Positions 1-6,112 of a stretch of 13,531 nt of DNA are shown here, one piece after another. Within the stretch, counting starts at the first letter, position 1, and each line of letters opens with the position of its first letter. This stretch comes from Treponema sp. (GTDB taxonomy: Bacteria; Spirochaetota; Spirochaetia; Treponematales; Breznakiellaceae). The stretch lies in assembly GCA_031279925.1 (NCBI GenBank), contig JAITHQ010000224.1, positions 1-13,531 of the forward strand. The letters are read 5' to 3'. Below the pieces are notes generated by a model. The model was not told the DNA's origin, did no database searches, and saw only the letters and a list, made by a program, of their open reading frames with translations. The position numbers and the translations under genes were made by a program.

Positions 1-17
1 CCTTGACAAAAAACATA

Positions 18-69
18 GGATTACACGGATTTTCGGTACCAAAACCCTTCTAATCCGTGAGAATCCGTG
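18..69. repeat. AATCCGTG repeats in direct and inverted orientation
   Basis: The 8-mer AATCCGTG occurs at 52-59 and 62-69, and its complement CACGGATT at 24-31. GGATTACACGGATT (18-31) can pair with AATCCGTGAGAATCC (52-66) with one bulged base, leaving a loop of about 20 bases. This looks like a short intergenic repeat element; its function is unknown. Confidence 0.5.
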
Positions 70-183
70 GATTTTTCCTCTCTCAATTTTCATTTCTCCA
101 TTTAATCAGCGCTTCCCTAAAGGCCGCCTGCTGTTTTTTGCATACAGAGGCATTTATTGGCGCTACACCGTGCTAACGTTGTT

Positions 184-216
184 CAACTACGCCCCTTGAC
201 GGGGCGCGGGTAGTTG
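184..216. repeat. Hairpin with one-sided bulge
   Basis: The outer arms CAACTAC (184-190) and GTAGTTG (210-216) are perfectly complementary. The inner arms GCCCC (191-195) and GGGGC (201-205) enclose the loop TTGAC. Four unpaired bases (GCGG, 206-209) bulge on the 3' side. The total of 12 pairs, mostly GC inside, makes this a stable structure. There is no T-tract after it, so it is not a typical terminator; it looks like a REP-type palindrome. Confidence 0.6.
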
Positions 217-330
217 GTGGGGGAGCAGCGTACATTATGGTATCGCGCCGGCCAAAAAATCCAGACATTCCGGTAAATGCGCTCCCCCTCTTATCAAAAT
301 GGTATACATCCAGGCGTAAAAATAATTGCT

Positions 331-366
331 CCCGTGTATTTGCTTATTGCATTACGCAAATACGGG
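331..366. repeat. Imperfect hairpin repeat
   Basis: CCCGTGTATTTGC (331-343) pairs with GCAAATACGGG (356-366), with a two-base TG bulge in the left arm and a 12-base loop. No T-tract follows. Its role is unknown; it is part of the palindrome cluster upstream of the coiled-coil gene. Confidence 0.5.
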
Positions 367-380
367 TAAGATACATTGAT

Positions 381-419
381 TGCGGACTTTAGTCCGCATC
401 CCCGGTTGGATTTAACCGG
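381..419. repeat. Two tandem short hairpins
   Basis: TGCGGACT (381-388) and AGTCCGCA (391-398) form a perfect 8-base palindrome around TT. Three bases further on, CCGGTT (402-407) and AACCGG (414-419) form a second stem around a 6-base loop. Both lie just before the promoter at 435-464. They could be a transcription boundary or an operator-like site; neither can be shown from sequence alone. Confidence 0.5.
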
Positions 420-434
420 CCCTGTTCTAAGGTA

Positions 435-464
435 TTGTTTCCCGGCAATTAATTGAGCTATACT
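435..464 (+). promoter_or_regulatory. Sigma70-type promoter for the coiled-coil/parE pair
   Basis: A -35-like TTGTTT (435-440) is followed, after 18 bases, by a -10 TATACT (459-464). Transcription would start near 471, leaving a leader of about 20 bases before the ATG at 491. The same -10 sequence recurs between the lipoprotein and methyltransferase genes, which supports it as a real element in this genome. Confidence 0.5.
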
Positions 465-490
465 CTTAATACAAGGCGCTTCTTTATTTT

Positions 491-1675
491 ATGGATGAAA
501 GAAAAAAACAAATCGATGATCTTGAAAAGCAAAAACGGGAGAATCTTGCTTCCCTTGACGCGCTGTTTCTGCGCCTGGGCGAGGCTCTATTGGGCCGCCT
601 GGGCGCTCTTGCCCCGGAAGAAGCAACAGCTTTTTGCGGCGAAATAGAAGAATACCGCCGCCTGCGGCAGGAAATAGCCGATTCGGAATCCGCCATACTG
701 TCTGTGGAAGAACAGATTCGCCGTTTTAGGGAACTTGAAGAAAAGATAGAAGCCGTGGAACAGGAAAACAGCGCCTGCGCCAGGGAACTGTCCGGGCTGT
801 ATGGCAGGCTTGGAAAATGCCTGCTCGACGCGCCGCCTGACAGCGGGTATGGCCTTTTTGCCGCATCCTGGCGTGAGCAGGCGAATACCCTGTGTATCAA
901 GGCGTGTTCCCTGGAAGACCGGCTGGCCGAATTGGAGCAAAAAGAAGAGAACAACGTGTTTGCCTGGATTGGCAAAAACGCCCAGGCTTTGGTGCTGCGC
1001 TCTTTTCTTACCAAGGCAGAGGATAACCTTGAACAGATCCGCCGGAACATAGGCGAGCGTTACAGCAGGCAGGCTACTATAGGCGAAAACATAGAGATAG
1101 AAGCCTCTTCCCCGGCAGACGAAGCCGCCGGCCTTGCCGCCACAATTCAACAGCTAAAAGCGCGGTCCCGCGCCCTGGCCGGTAAACTTGCCGAACTTAG
1201 GGAGGAACGGCGTAAAATATCTGGCAGTTTTAACGCCGAAGGCGGCGCGCTTAAACAGATACAGGTATTAAAGAGTACTATCGGCCAGACACAGGAACGC
1301 CTGAAACTTATGTACCGCCGCCTGGGCGCGGAGGCCGCCTGCGCCATTCCGGCAGGGCTTGCGGGCGGCGGAGAGGCGTCTTCGCAGGATCGGAAGCAAT
1401 GTATCGATTCGCTTGCCACACCGGACGACCGGACAAGCCTTGAAAGCGCCGCCCGCCTTAACAAATCGATTAAGGACGATGAGGAGGCGATAGCGAAACT
1501 CCAGGCGTCCCTTGCCATCGACAGGGAGCGGGCAAAAATGGAAAAGTTCAGGCGGCAGATAGATGAAAAAAAGGCCCGTATAGCCGATGCCGAAAAAGAC
1601 ATTGCCGCTCTTGCGGAACATATACGGGCTTGCGAAGGATATATCGAAGAATTACAGAAACAGTTACAGGATTAA
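491..1675 (+). CDS. Coiled-coil cytoplasmic protein of unknown function
   Basis: This is a 394-residue, charged, almost wholly helical protein. I do not recognise a named family. Heptad-like Glu/Lys/Arg/Leu stretches run at about 1-35, 50-100, 138-190, 213-280 and 320-394, and are broken by a Gly/Ala/Ser-rich segment near 285-312. There is no signal peptide or membrane segment, and no Walker motif as in SMC proteins, so it is probably a cytoplasmic structural or adaptor protein. The ATG at 491 lies about 20 bases after the predicted transcription start, and only a weak AAGG (473-476) precedes it. parE begins one base after its stop, so the two are almost certainly co-transcribed. A link to chromosome topology is only guilt by association. 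It contains seven scattered cysteines, with no metal-site pattern. Confidence 0.8.
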   Translation: MDERKKQIDDLEKQKRENLASLDALFLRLGEALLGRLGALAPEEATAFCGEIEEYRRLRQEIADSESAILSVEEQIRRFRELEEKIEAVEQENSACARELSGLYGRLGKCLLDAPPDSGYGLFAASWREQANTLCIKACSLEDRLAELEQKEENNVFAWIGKNAQALVLRSFLTKAEDNLEQIRRNIGERYSRQATIGENIEIEASSPADEAAGLAATIQQLKARSRALAGKLAELREERRKISGSFNAEGGALKQIQVLKSTIGQTQERLKLMYRRLGAEAACAIPAGLAGGGEASSQDRKQCIDSLATPDDRTSLESAARLNKSIKDDEEAIAKLQASLAIDRERAKMEKFRRQIDEKKARIADAEKDIAALAEHIRACEGYIEELQKQLQD

Positions 1676-1676
1676 T

Positions 1677-3734
1677 ATGGCAGCGAAAACACAGACAAAG
1701 AAACCTGGCGACGCAAAAGGCGCGGCAAAAAGTACGGGCAAGACGGCAGTAAAAGCGGGGAAAGGGGCGCTGGCAAAAGCACAGGCGGTGAAAGCCGCGA
1801 AGGCAAAAGCGCCGCCTGAAAAAAAAGCCGCCAAGAGCGCCGCTTCCAAAGCGGCGGCAAAGGCGGAAAAAGCCAAAGCCCCGGCGGCCAAGACTGCGGT
1901 AAAAGCCGCCGAAGGCAAAGGCCGGGCAAGCCCTCCGGTCTACGACGAATCGAAAATAAAAACCCTTTCCTCCCTTGAGCACATCAGGCTGCGTACCGGC
2001 ATGTATATCGGCAGACTGGGCGACGGCTCAAACCCCGACGATGGAATCTATGTGCTTCTTAAAGAGGTAATCGACAACGGTATTGACGAATTCATTATGG
2101 GGAACGGCAATCTTATCGAAGTTGCCGTAAAAGACGGAACGGTAAAAATCCGCGACTATGGCCGGGGCATCCCCCTGGGGAAACTGGTGGAATGTGTCTC
2201 GGTGATCAATACCGGGGCAAAGTACAACGACGATGTGTTTCAGTTTTCAGTCGGCCTTAACGGCGTGGGTACCAAGGCGGTGAACGCGCTTTCGGTATAC
2301 TTCCGGGTGGTAGCCGTCAGGGGCGGGGAATACGCCGAGGCGGTCTTTGAGCGGGGGAAACTCAAGAGCGAGCGCAAAGGCAAGCTTAAAGACAAACAGA
2401 AAGACGGCACCTATGTTGAGTTCACCCCCGATCCGGAAATTTTTACCGCTTATCAGTTTAACCTGGAATTTATTGAAAAACGGATTCAGAATTACGCCTA
2501 CCTGAACACCGGCCTTACCCTTTCGTTTAACGGCAGGGAGTATCTTTCAAAGCGGGGCCTCTATGATCTTCTGTACGAAGAAACCGGCGAAGACTGCCTT
2601 TACCCAATGGGCTACTACAAGGGCGAGCATATTGAGTTTGCCTTTACCCACACCAATAACTACGGCGAGGAATATTTTTCGTTTGTAAACGGCCAGTTTA
2701 CCAGCGACGGCGGTACGCATCTTTCCGCTTTTAAAGAAGGTTTTTTGAAAGGGATTCAAACCTACTTTAAAAAAGATTACCGCAGCGAGGATATCCGCGA
2801 AGGGTCCACGGCGGTAGTAGCGGTAAAACTAAAGAACCCGGTTTTTGAAAGCCAGACCAAGAACAAGCTGGGTAACTCCGACATTCGCGCCTGGATTGTG
2901 CAGGAAGTACGCGATGCCGTTGAGGACTGGCTGCACAAAAATTCCGAAGCAGGGAAAAAACTGGAACAAAAAATTCTCTCCAATGAAAGCCTGCGTACCG
3001 AACTGAACGCCGTTAAAAAAGAGGCGCGTGAAGCCGCCAAAAAAATCGCCCTTAAAATTCCCAAACTGAAGGACTGCAAGTACCATCTTGAGGACGGCAT
3101 ATACGGGACGGAGTCAACCATTTTTATCACCGAAGGCGATTCCGCCGCAGGCTCCATTGTCTCAAGCCGCGATGTAATGACCCAGGCGATTTTCGCCCTG
3201 CGGGGTAAAGTTGAAAACATGTACGGCAAAAAACGCGCCGCCATCTACAAAAACGAAGAACTCTACAATATGATGATGGCCCTGGGCATCGAGAACGATG
3301 TGGACGGCCTGCGTTATGCGAAGATCGTAATCGCCACCGACGCCGATTTTGACGGTTTCCACATCCGCAATTTGCTGCTTACCTTTTTTCTGTCTTATTT
3401 TGAAGAACTGGTAACGGCAGGCCGTATTTACATTCTGGAAACGCCCCTGTTTCGGGTACGAACCAAAAAAGAAACCCGCTATTGTTATTCCGAAAAGGAG
3501 CGGGACGAAGCGACTGCCGCCCTGGGCGGGCAGAGCGAAGTAACCCGTTTCAAGGGCTTAGGCGAAATCAGCCCCAAGGAATTCGGTCAATTTATTGGCG
3601 ATGATATACGCCTGGTACCGGTGTCGATAAACACTCTTAAGGCCGTGCCCCAGGTACTGAATTTCTACATGGGCAAGAACACGCCGGAACGCCGGGACTA
3701 TATTATGAAAAATTTGATCGAGGACGCCGGATAG
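1677..3734 (+). CDS. parE: DNA topoisomerase IV subunit B (ParE-type), with Lys/Ala-rich N-terminal extension
   Basis: This is the ATPase subunit of a type IIA topoisomerase, which with ParC decatenates and relaxes DNA. At 685 residues it carries a GHKL ATPase with the catalytic Glu130 in EVIDNGIDEF, the DYGRGIP box (160-166) and GLNGVGTKAVNAL (193-205). A transducer domain follows, with GGTHL (345-349) and the QTK loop (393-395). The TOPRIM domain has EGDSAAG (486-492; Glu486) and the DADFDG acidic pair (Asp555, Asp557), then RFKGLGEI (624-631). The KEVIDN-GIDEF form and the short C-terminal half fit ParE better than GyrB. The chosen ATG sits one base after the upstream stop with ACAGGA before it; a longer in-frame start at 1587 would lie inside the upstream gene. 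Residues 1-85 are a histone-H1-like Lys/Ala/Pro tail not needed for catalysis. No parC is in the window. Confidence 0.93.
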   Translation: MAAKTQTKKPGDAKGAAKSTGKTAVKAGKGALAKAQAVKAAKAKAPPEKKAAKSAASKAAAKAEKAKAPAAKTAVKAAEGKGRASPPVYDESKIKTLSSLEHIRLRTGMYIGRLGDGSNPDDGIYVLLKEVIDNGIDEFIMGNGNLIEVAVKDGTVKIRDYGRGIPLGKLVECVSVINTGAKYNDDVFQFSVGLNGVGTKAVNALSVYFRVVAVRGGEYAEAVFERGKLKSERKGKLKDKQKDGTYVEFTPDPEIFTAYQFNLEFIEKRIQNYAYLNTGLTLSFNGREYLSKRGLYDLLYEETGEDCLYPMGYYKGEHIEFAFTHTNNYGEEYFSFVNGQFTSDGGTHLSAFKEGFLKGIQTYFKKDYRSEDIREGSTAVVAVKLKNPVFESQTKNKLGNSDIRAWIVQEVRDAVEDWLHKNSEAGKKLEQKILSNESLRTELNAVKKEAREAAKKIALKIPKLKDCKYHLEDGIYGTESTIFITEGDSAAGSIVSSRDVMTQAIFALRGKVENMYGKKRAAIYKNEELYNMMMALGIENDVDGLRYAKIVIATDADFDGFHIRNLLLTFFLSYFEELVTAGRIYILETPLFRVRTKKETRYCYSEKERDEATAALGGQSEVTRFKGLGEISPKEFGQFIGDDIRLVPVSINTLKAVPQVLNFYMGKNTPERRDYIMKNLIEDAG

Positions 3735-3869
3735 CGTTATTTGTGCAGACCTTTGGTCCGGTTGTTTTACGGCTTGCCGGTATTAACTCTATCTCTCTGC
3801 TCTGCGGTAAAATATTTGAATTGGTATGTTTTTTAAAGTGTATCGGCTGCCGGGATCGCGAACATTCCG

Positions 3870-4712
3870 CTACCAGACTTTTCCCTGCCCCACAAAAAGG
3901 TAGACGCCAAATTTGGTCAATGTTTCCATGCCGCTGTGTTTAAGCAGAGGGCGAATCTGGGCCCACGGCAGAATTACTTCAAAACTGCCCTCCGAATAAG
4001 GGGTAATTTCGTAAGGATCCCAGTGCAGGCCCAGGCCGTCTTGTGTAACAAAAAAATTAACGCTTAATTCCGGCCTGTCGTCAAAAAATATTCCCGATGA
4101 AAGGGGCCGGCCCTCGGCAAGTTCGCTGGACTTGCGAAGCATAGCATACACAATATTGTGTACATCTTCCGACTGGAAGTCATTAAACATATCGTTAATG
4201 GTCAAAACGGTTTGGGTTTCAAGATCAAGAACGAAATAATCGGTTGTCTGAATGCCATGAGCGCCGCCGGCATAGAAATCCTTCTCCCGTTTAATCACTG
4301 TCCCCAGGCTTTGGGTGTCTTCGGGGTTTAAAAGATTGATTGTTTCATGGTATTTCCAGTTAAACGTGGCCGGAGCCTCTTCTTCCGGATTCCTGGCGGT
4401 AAGATTCGCATCCCTGAACATACCCCTTCGTTCCAAAATCAACTGATCTTTATACTCTTCCGGCGTATTTCCCCCATACAATACCTCGTTGATAAACAGG
4501 ACCTGCTCCTTTGGATAATTCGCTTCAAGCAATGTCAGAACGAATTCCAGCCTTGGACTTTTTACCTGTTTTGGCTCAAAAAGCACTGAAAACGAATAGT
4601 TCTGCAGGGTAAATTTGGGCCTTTCTATGTTAGGAACACTTATGCACCCTACCATAAACAACAGAGAAGCGAGCAAGGCAAGTAGTAAGGCATACAGGTT
4701 TCTATTTTTCAT
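3870..4712 (-). CDS. Lipoprotein with DUF3298 / RsiV-like domain
   Basis: This 280-residue envelope lipoprotein has a basic start (KNR), a hydrophobic stretch at 6-21 and a relaxed spirochete-style lipobox ending MVGC, with Cys23 as the lipid anchor. The mature part has the hallmarks of the DUF4163/DUF3298 pair seen in RsiV-type anti-sigma factors and PdaC: a GGAHG motif near 167-171, then YFVLDLETQTVLTINDMF, and near the end a DPYEITPYSEGSFEVILPW segment. RsiV binds lysozyme in Bacillus. Here there is no cytoplasmic anti-sigma helix and no sigma gene nearby, so only the outer domain fold should be carried over, not the regulatory role. The start codon lies 6 bases from a TATACT box with no Shine-Dalgarno, so the transcript may be leaderless. 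It diverges from the methyltransferase gene and converges on parE across 135 bases with no clear terminator. Confidence 0.85.
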   Translation of the reverse strand: MKNRNLYALLLALLASLLFMVGCISVPNIERPKFTLQNYSFSVLFEPKQVKSPRLEFVLTLLEANYPKEQVLFINEVLYGGNTPEEYKDQLILERRGMFRDANLTARNPEEEAPATFNWKYHETINLLNPEDTQSLGTVIKREKDFYAGGAHGIQTTDYFVLDLETQTVLTINDMFNDFQSEDVHNIVYAMLRKSSELAEGRPLSSGIFFDDRPELSVNFFVTQDGLGLHWDPYEITPYSEGSFEVILPWAQIRPLLKHSGMETLTKFGVYLFVGQGKVW

Positions 4713-4718
4713 ATTTTA

Positions 4719-4726
4719 AGTATACT
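4719..4726 (+). promoter_or_regulatory. Shared palindromic -10 box, methyltransferase side
   Basis: AGTATACT is its own reverse complement, so it supplies TATACT on both strands. On the plus strand TATACT (4721-4726) ends 6 bases before the methyltransferase ATG (4733). The plus-strand -35 is poor (TTTCTA at 4699-4704 is the best I see, 3 of 6, with a 16-base spacer), so this direction may be weaker or need an activator. Confidence 0.45.
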
Positions 4727-4747
4727 ACAGGTATGATTCGATGGCAA
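4719..4747 (-). promoter_or_regulatory. Promoter of the lipoprotein gene (leaderless geometry)
   Basis: Read on the minus strand, TTGCCA (4747-4742) is a five-of-six match to the -35 consensus. A 17-base spacer follows, then TATACT (4724-4719). The ATG begins 6 bases after the -10 box, exactly where transcription should start. No Shine-Dalgarno fits in the 6-base gap. The -35 lies inside the first codons of the methyltransferase gene. Confidence 0.6.
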
Positions 4748-5518
4748 GAAGACTGGTTTACCGATGCGGGGTTCTGGGAAGAGTATGCCCCAATAATGTT
4801 TGACGACGCCCATTGGGCGGAAGTACCGGAAGTGGCCGATGGCGTTACCCGGCTTGCCCGGCTCGACCTGTACAGCCCGAAAAGCGGCGCGGCGCCGGGC
4901 CCCCGGCTGCTTGACCTTTGCTGCGGCTTTGGCCGGATAAGCGCCGAGTTGGCCCGCCGGGGTTTTGCGGTAACCGGCGTTGACATCACCGAAAGTTACC
5001 TCCGCACGGCGAGGGAAGACGCCGCCGCTGAAACCATTGAGATCGAGTACCTTAACGCCGACGCCCGCAGTTTCCGCCGTCCCGGTTTTTTTGATGTAGC
5101 GGTGAATCTGTATATCTCATTCGGGTACTTTGAAAAGGCCGAAGATGATATTGCCATGCTGGAAAATATCCATGAATCGCTCAGGCCGGGTGGAACGTGT
5201 ATCATTGAAACACTGGGCAAGGAAATTGCGGTCCGGGACTTTGTTGAGGCCGAGTGGTTTGAACGGGCCGGCTGGACCGTGCTTACCGAATACGAGCCGG
5301 TGGATTCCTGGACACGGCTAAAAAACCGGTGGATACTGATCAAGGAAGGCAGGCGCATCGAAAAAATTTTTACCCAACGGCTTTATGCGGCCTCGGAACT
5401 GCGGCGCTTGCTGCTGGACGCCGGCTTTGCCTCGGTTGATATTTACGGCGACTGGGATGAAAGCGCCTACGATCAGCAGGCCGCCAAATTGATAACCGTT
5501 GGACGAAAAAAAACATAA
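4733..5518 (+). CDS. Class I SAM-dependent methyltransferase
   Basis: This is a 261-residue cytoplasmic protein with a Rossmann-type SAM-binding fold. Motif I LDLCCGFGR (60-68) binds the SAM carboxypropyl group, and Asp84 in GVDITE is placed to bind the ribose hydroxyls. NADARSF (108-114) fits the adenine-contact strand, FFDVAVNLYISFGYF (119-133) is motif IV, and LRPGG (150-154) precedes strand five. The C-terminal part (about 205-258) has the antiparallel strands usual for small-molecule methyltransferases of the Methyltransf_11/25 type. The substrate cannot be told. The start at 4733 is kept because the aromatic/acidic N-terminal segment fits a cap region, although no ribosome binding site fits (AGG ends one base before ATG). 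Convergent with the bacteriohemerythrin gene, leaving a 35-base gap. Confidence 0.88.
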   Translation: MIRWQEDWFTDAGFWEEYAPIMFDDAHWAEVPEVADGVTRLARLDLYSPKSGAAPGPRLLDLCCGFGRISAELARRGFAVTGVDITESYLRTAREDAAAETIEIEYLNADARSFRRPGFFDVAVNLYISFGYFEKAEDDIAMLENIHESLRPGGTCIIETLGKEIAVRDFVEAEWFERAGWTVLTEYEPVDSWTRLKNRWILIKEGRRIEKIFTQRLYAASELRRLLLDAGFASVDIYGDWDESAYDQQAAKLITVGRKKT

Positions 5519-5553
5519 TTGAGCCGGTTTTGAAACTGCTTCTTACCCTCAAT

Positions 5554-5973
5554 TTACCCAGCGCTACTGTCGCCTTTTGATTTGACAAACGCCGCCATGC
5601 GGAAATCGTCGCCCTTGATGTGGTTAAGCAGCCAGTCGCCGATTGTAGTGGTTACGATGCCAAGCATTTCCTCGGTTGGACCTTCCTTTACCAGCCGGTT
5701 GGTTAATTTGCTTACCGCAGCTTTGAATTCGTCATGATACCGCTTATGCACCAGATAATCGGGGTAATCGTACTGTACCTGGAGTTTTTCTTCGGTTGAA
5801 AAATGCATGATTGTATAGCCGGTAAGGAAATCGAGGGTTTTAAAAATTTCGTCCTGCCCTTTTCCCTTCTGCGCAGCTTCGATTATGCTGTTCAAGGCAG
5901 CTACAAGCTGTTTGTGCTGGTCATCAATTTTAGCGTGTCCTGTTTCAAGGCTGCTGTCCCATTGATACGCCAT
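5554..5973 (-). CDS. Bacteriohemerythrin (single-domain O2-binding diiron protein)
   Basis: This 139-residue cytoplasmic protein reversibly binds O2 at a non-haem diiron site and probably buffers, delivers or senses oxygen. All seven iron ligands expected for the family are visible: His20 (DQHK), His57 and Glu61 (HFSTEE), His76 and His80 (HKRYH), and His118 and Asp123 (HIKGDD). Trp5 in the WDSSLETG start is also typical. The four-helix bundle is full length with no fused signalling domain. GGAGG (5983-5979) lies 5 bases before the ATG, a strong ribosome binding site, so high expression is plausible. It is 139 bases downstream of the NHL/VWA gene on the same strand, with a palindromic element between; it could be a separate unit or a tail of that operon. 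No clear promoter of its own was seen. Confidence 0.94.
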   Translation of the reverse strand: MAYQWDSSLETGHAKIDDQHKQLVAALNSIIEAAQKGKGQDEIFKTLDFLTGYTIMHFSTEEKLQVQYDYPDYLVHKRYHDEFKAAVSKLTNRLVKEGPTEEMLGIVTTTIGDWLLNHIKGDDFRMAAFVKSKGDSSAG

Positions 5974-6006
5974 AAAATCCTCCTTTGGTTTGTTGACGCC
6001 CGCCTT

Positions 6007-6103
6007 CAGCGCAACGACGCTGCCCGGATGCGAAGGGCCCCCCTCCCCTACCCCGCTCCGCGGCTGGCTTGGCGGCTATTCGCTGCGGTTAATCGTTGCG
6101 CTG
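6007..6103. repeat. GC-rich element bounded by 11-base inverted repeats
   Basis: CAGCGCAACGA (6007-6017) and TCGTTGCGCTG (6093-6103) are perfect inverted copies around 75 GC-rich bases. The interior includes a pyrimidine-rich run (about 6037-6055, CCC-rich on the plus strand). It fills nearly all of the gap between the NHL/VWA gene and the bacteriohemerythrin gene. It may be a REP/MITE-type insertion or an intercistronic hairpin that reduces read-through; there is no T-tract. Confidence 0.5.
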
Positions 6104-6112
6104 CCGGGAGCT

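Larger units (their letters stand above)
1..490. other. Non-coding, hairpin-rich region upstream of the coiled-coil gene
   Basis: No open frame with coding character is visible on either strand in these 490 bases. The stretch holds at least five inverted-repeat structures, listed separately (18-66, 184-216, 331-366, 381-398, 402-419), and ends in a promoter-like site at 435-464. The density of unrelated-looking palindromes suggests either several short repetitive elements inserted next to each other or a structured transcript. I do not recognise a known riboswitch or small RNA class in it. No fragment of an upstream gene is apparent at the left edge. Confidence 0.6.

Noticed and set aside
18..69. 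CRISPR-like repeat unit at the left edge
   Set aside because: The repeat is only 8 bases, partly inverted and without regular spacers; no cas gene is present.
484..1150. Two minus-strand open frames of 187-188 codons opposite the coiled-coil gene
   Set aside because: Ser/Arg- or Phe/Cys-rich low-quality translations with no motif, lying antisense to a long well-formed gene; shadows of its codon bias.
1587..1676. Longer N terminus for ParE
   Set aside because: It would sit fully within the coiled-coil gene; the ATG at 1677 directly follows that gene's stop and has an ACAGGA ribosome site.
3735..3869. Intrinsic terminator between parE and the lipoprotein gene
   Set aside because: No stem of adequate length followed by a T-tract is visible in either orientation; a factor-dependent end cannot be excluded.
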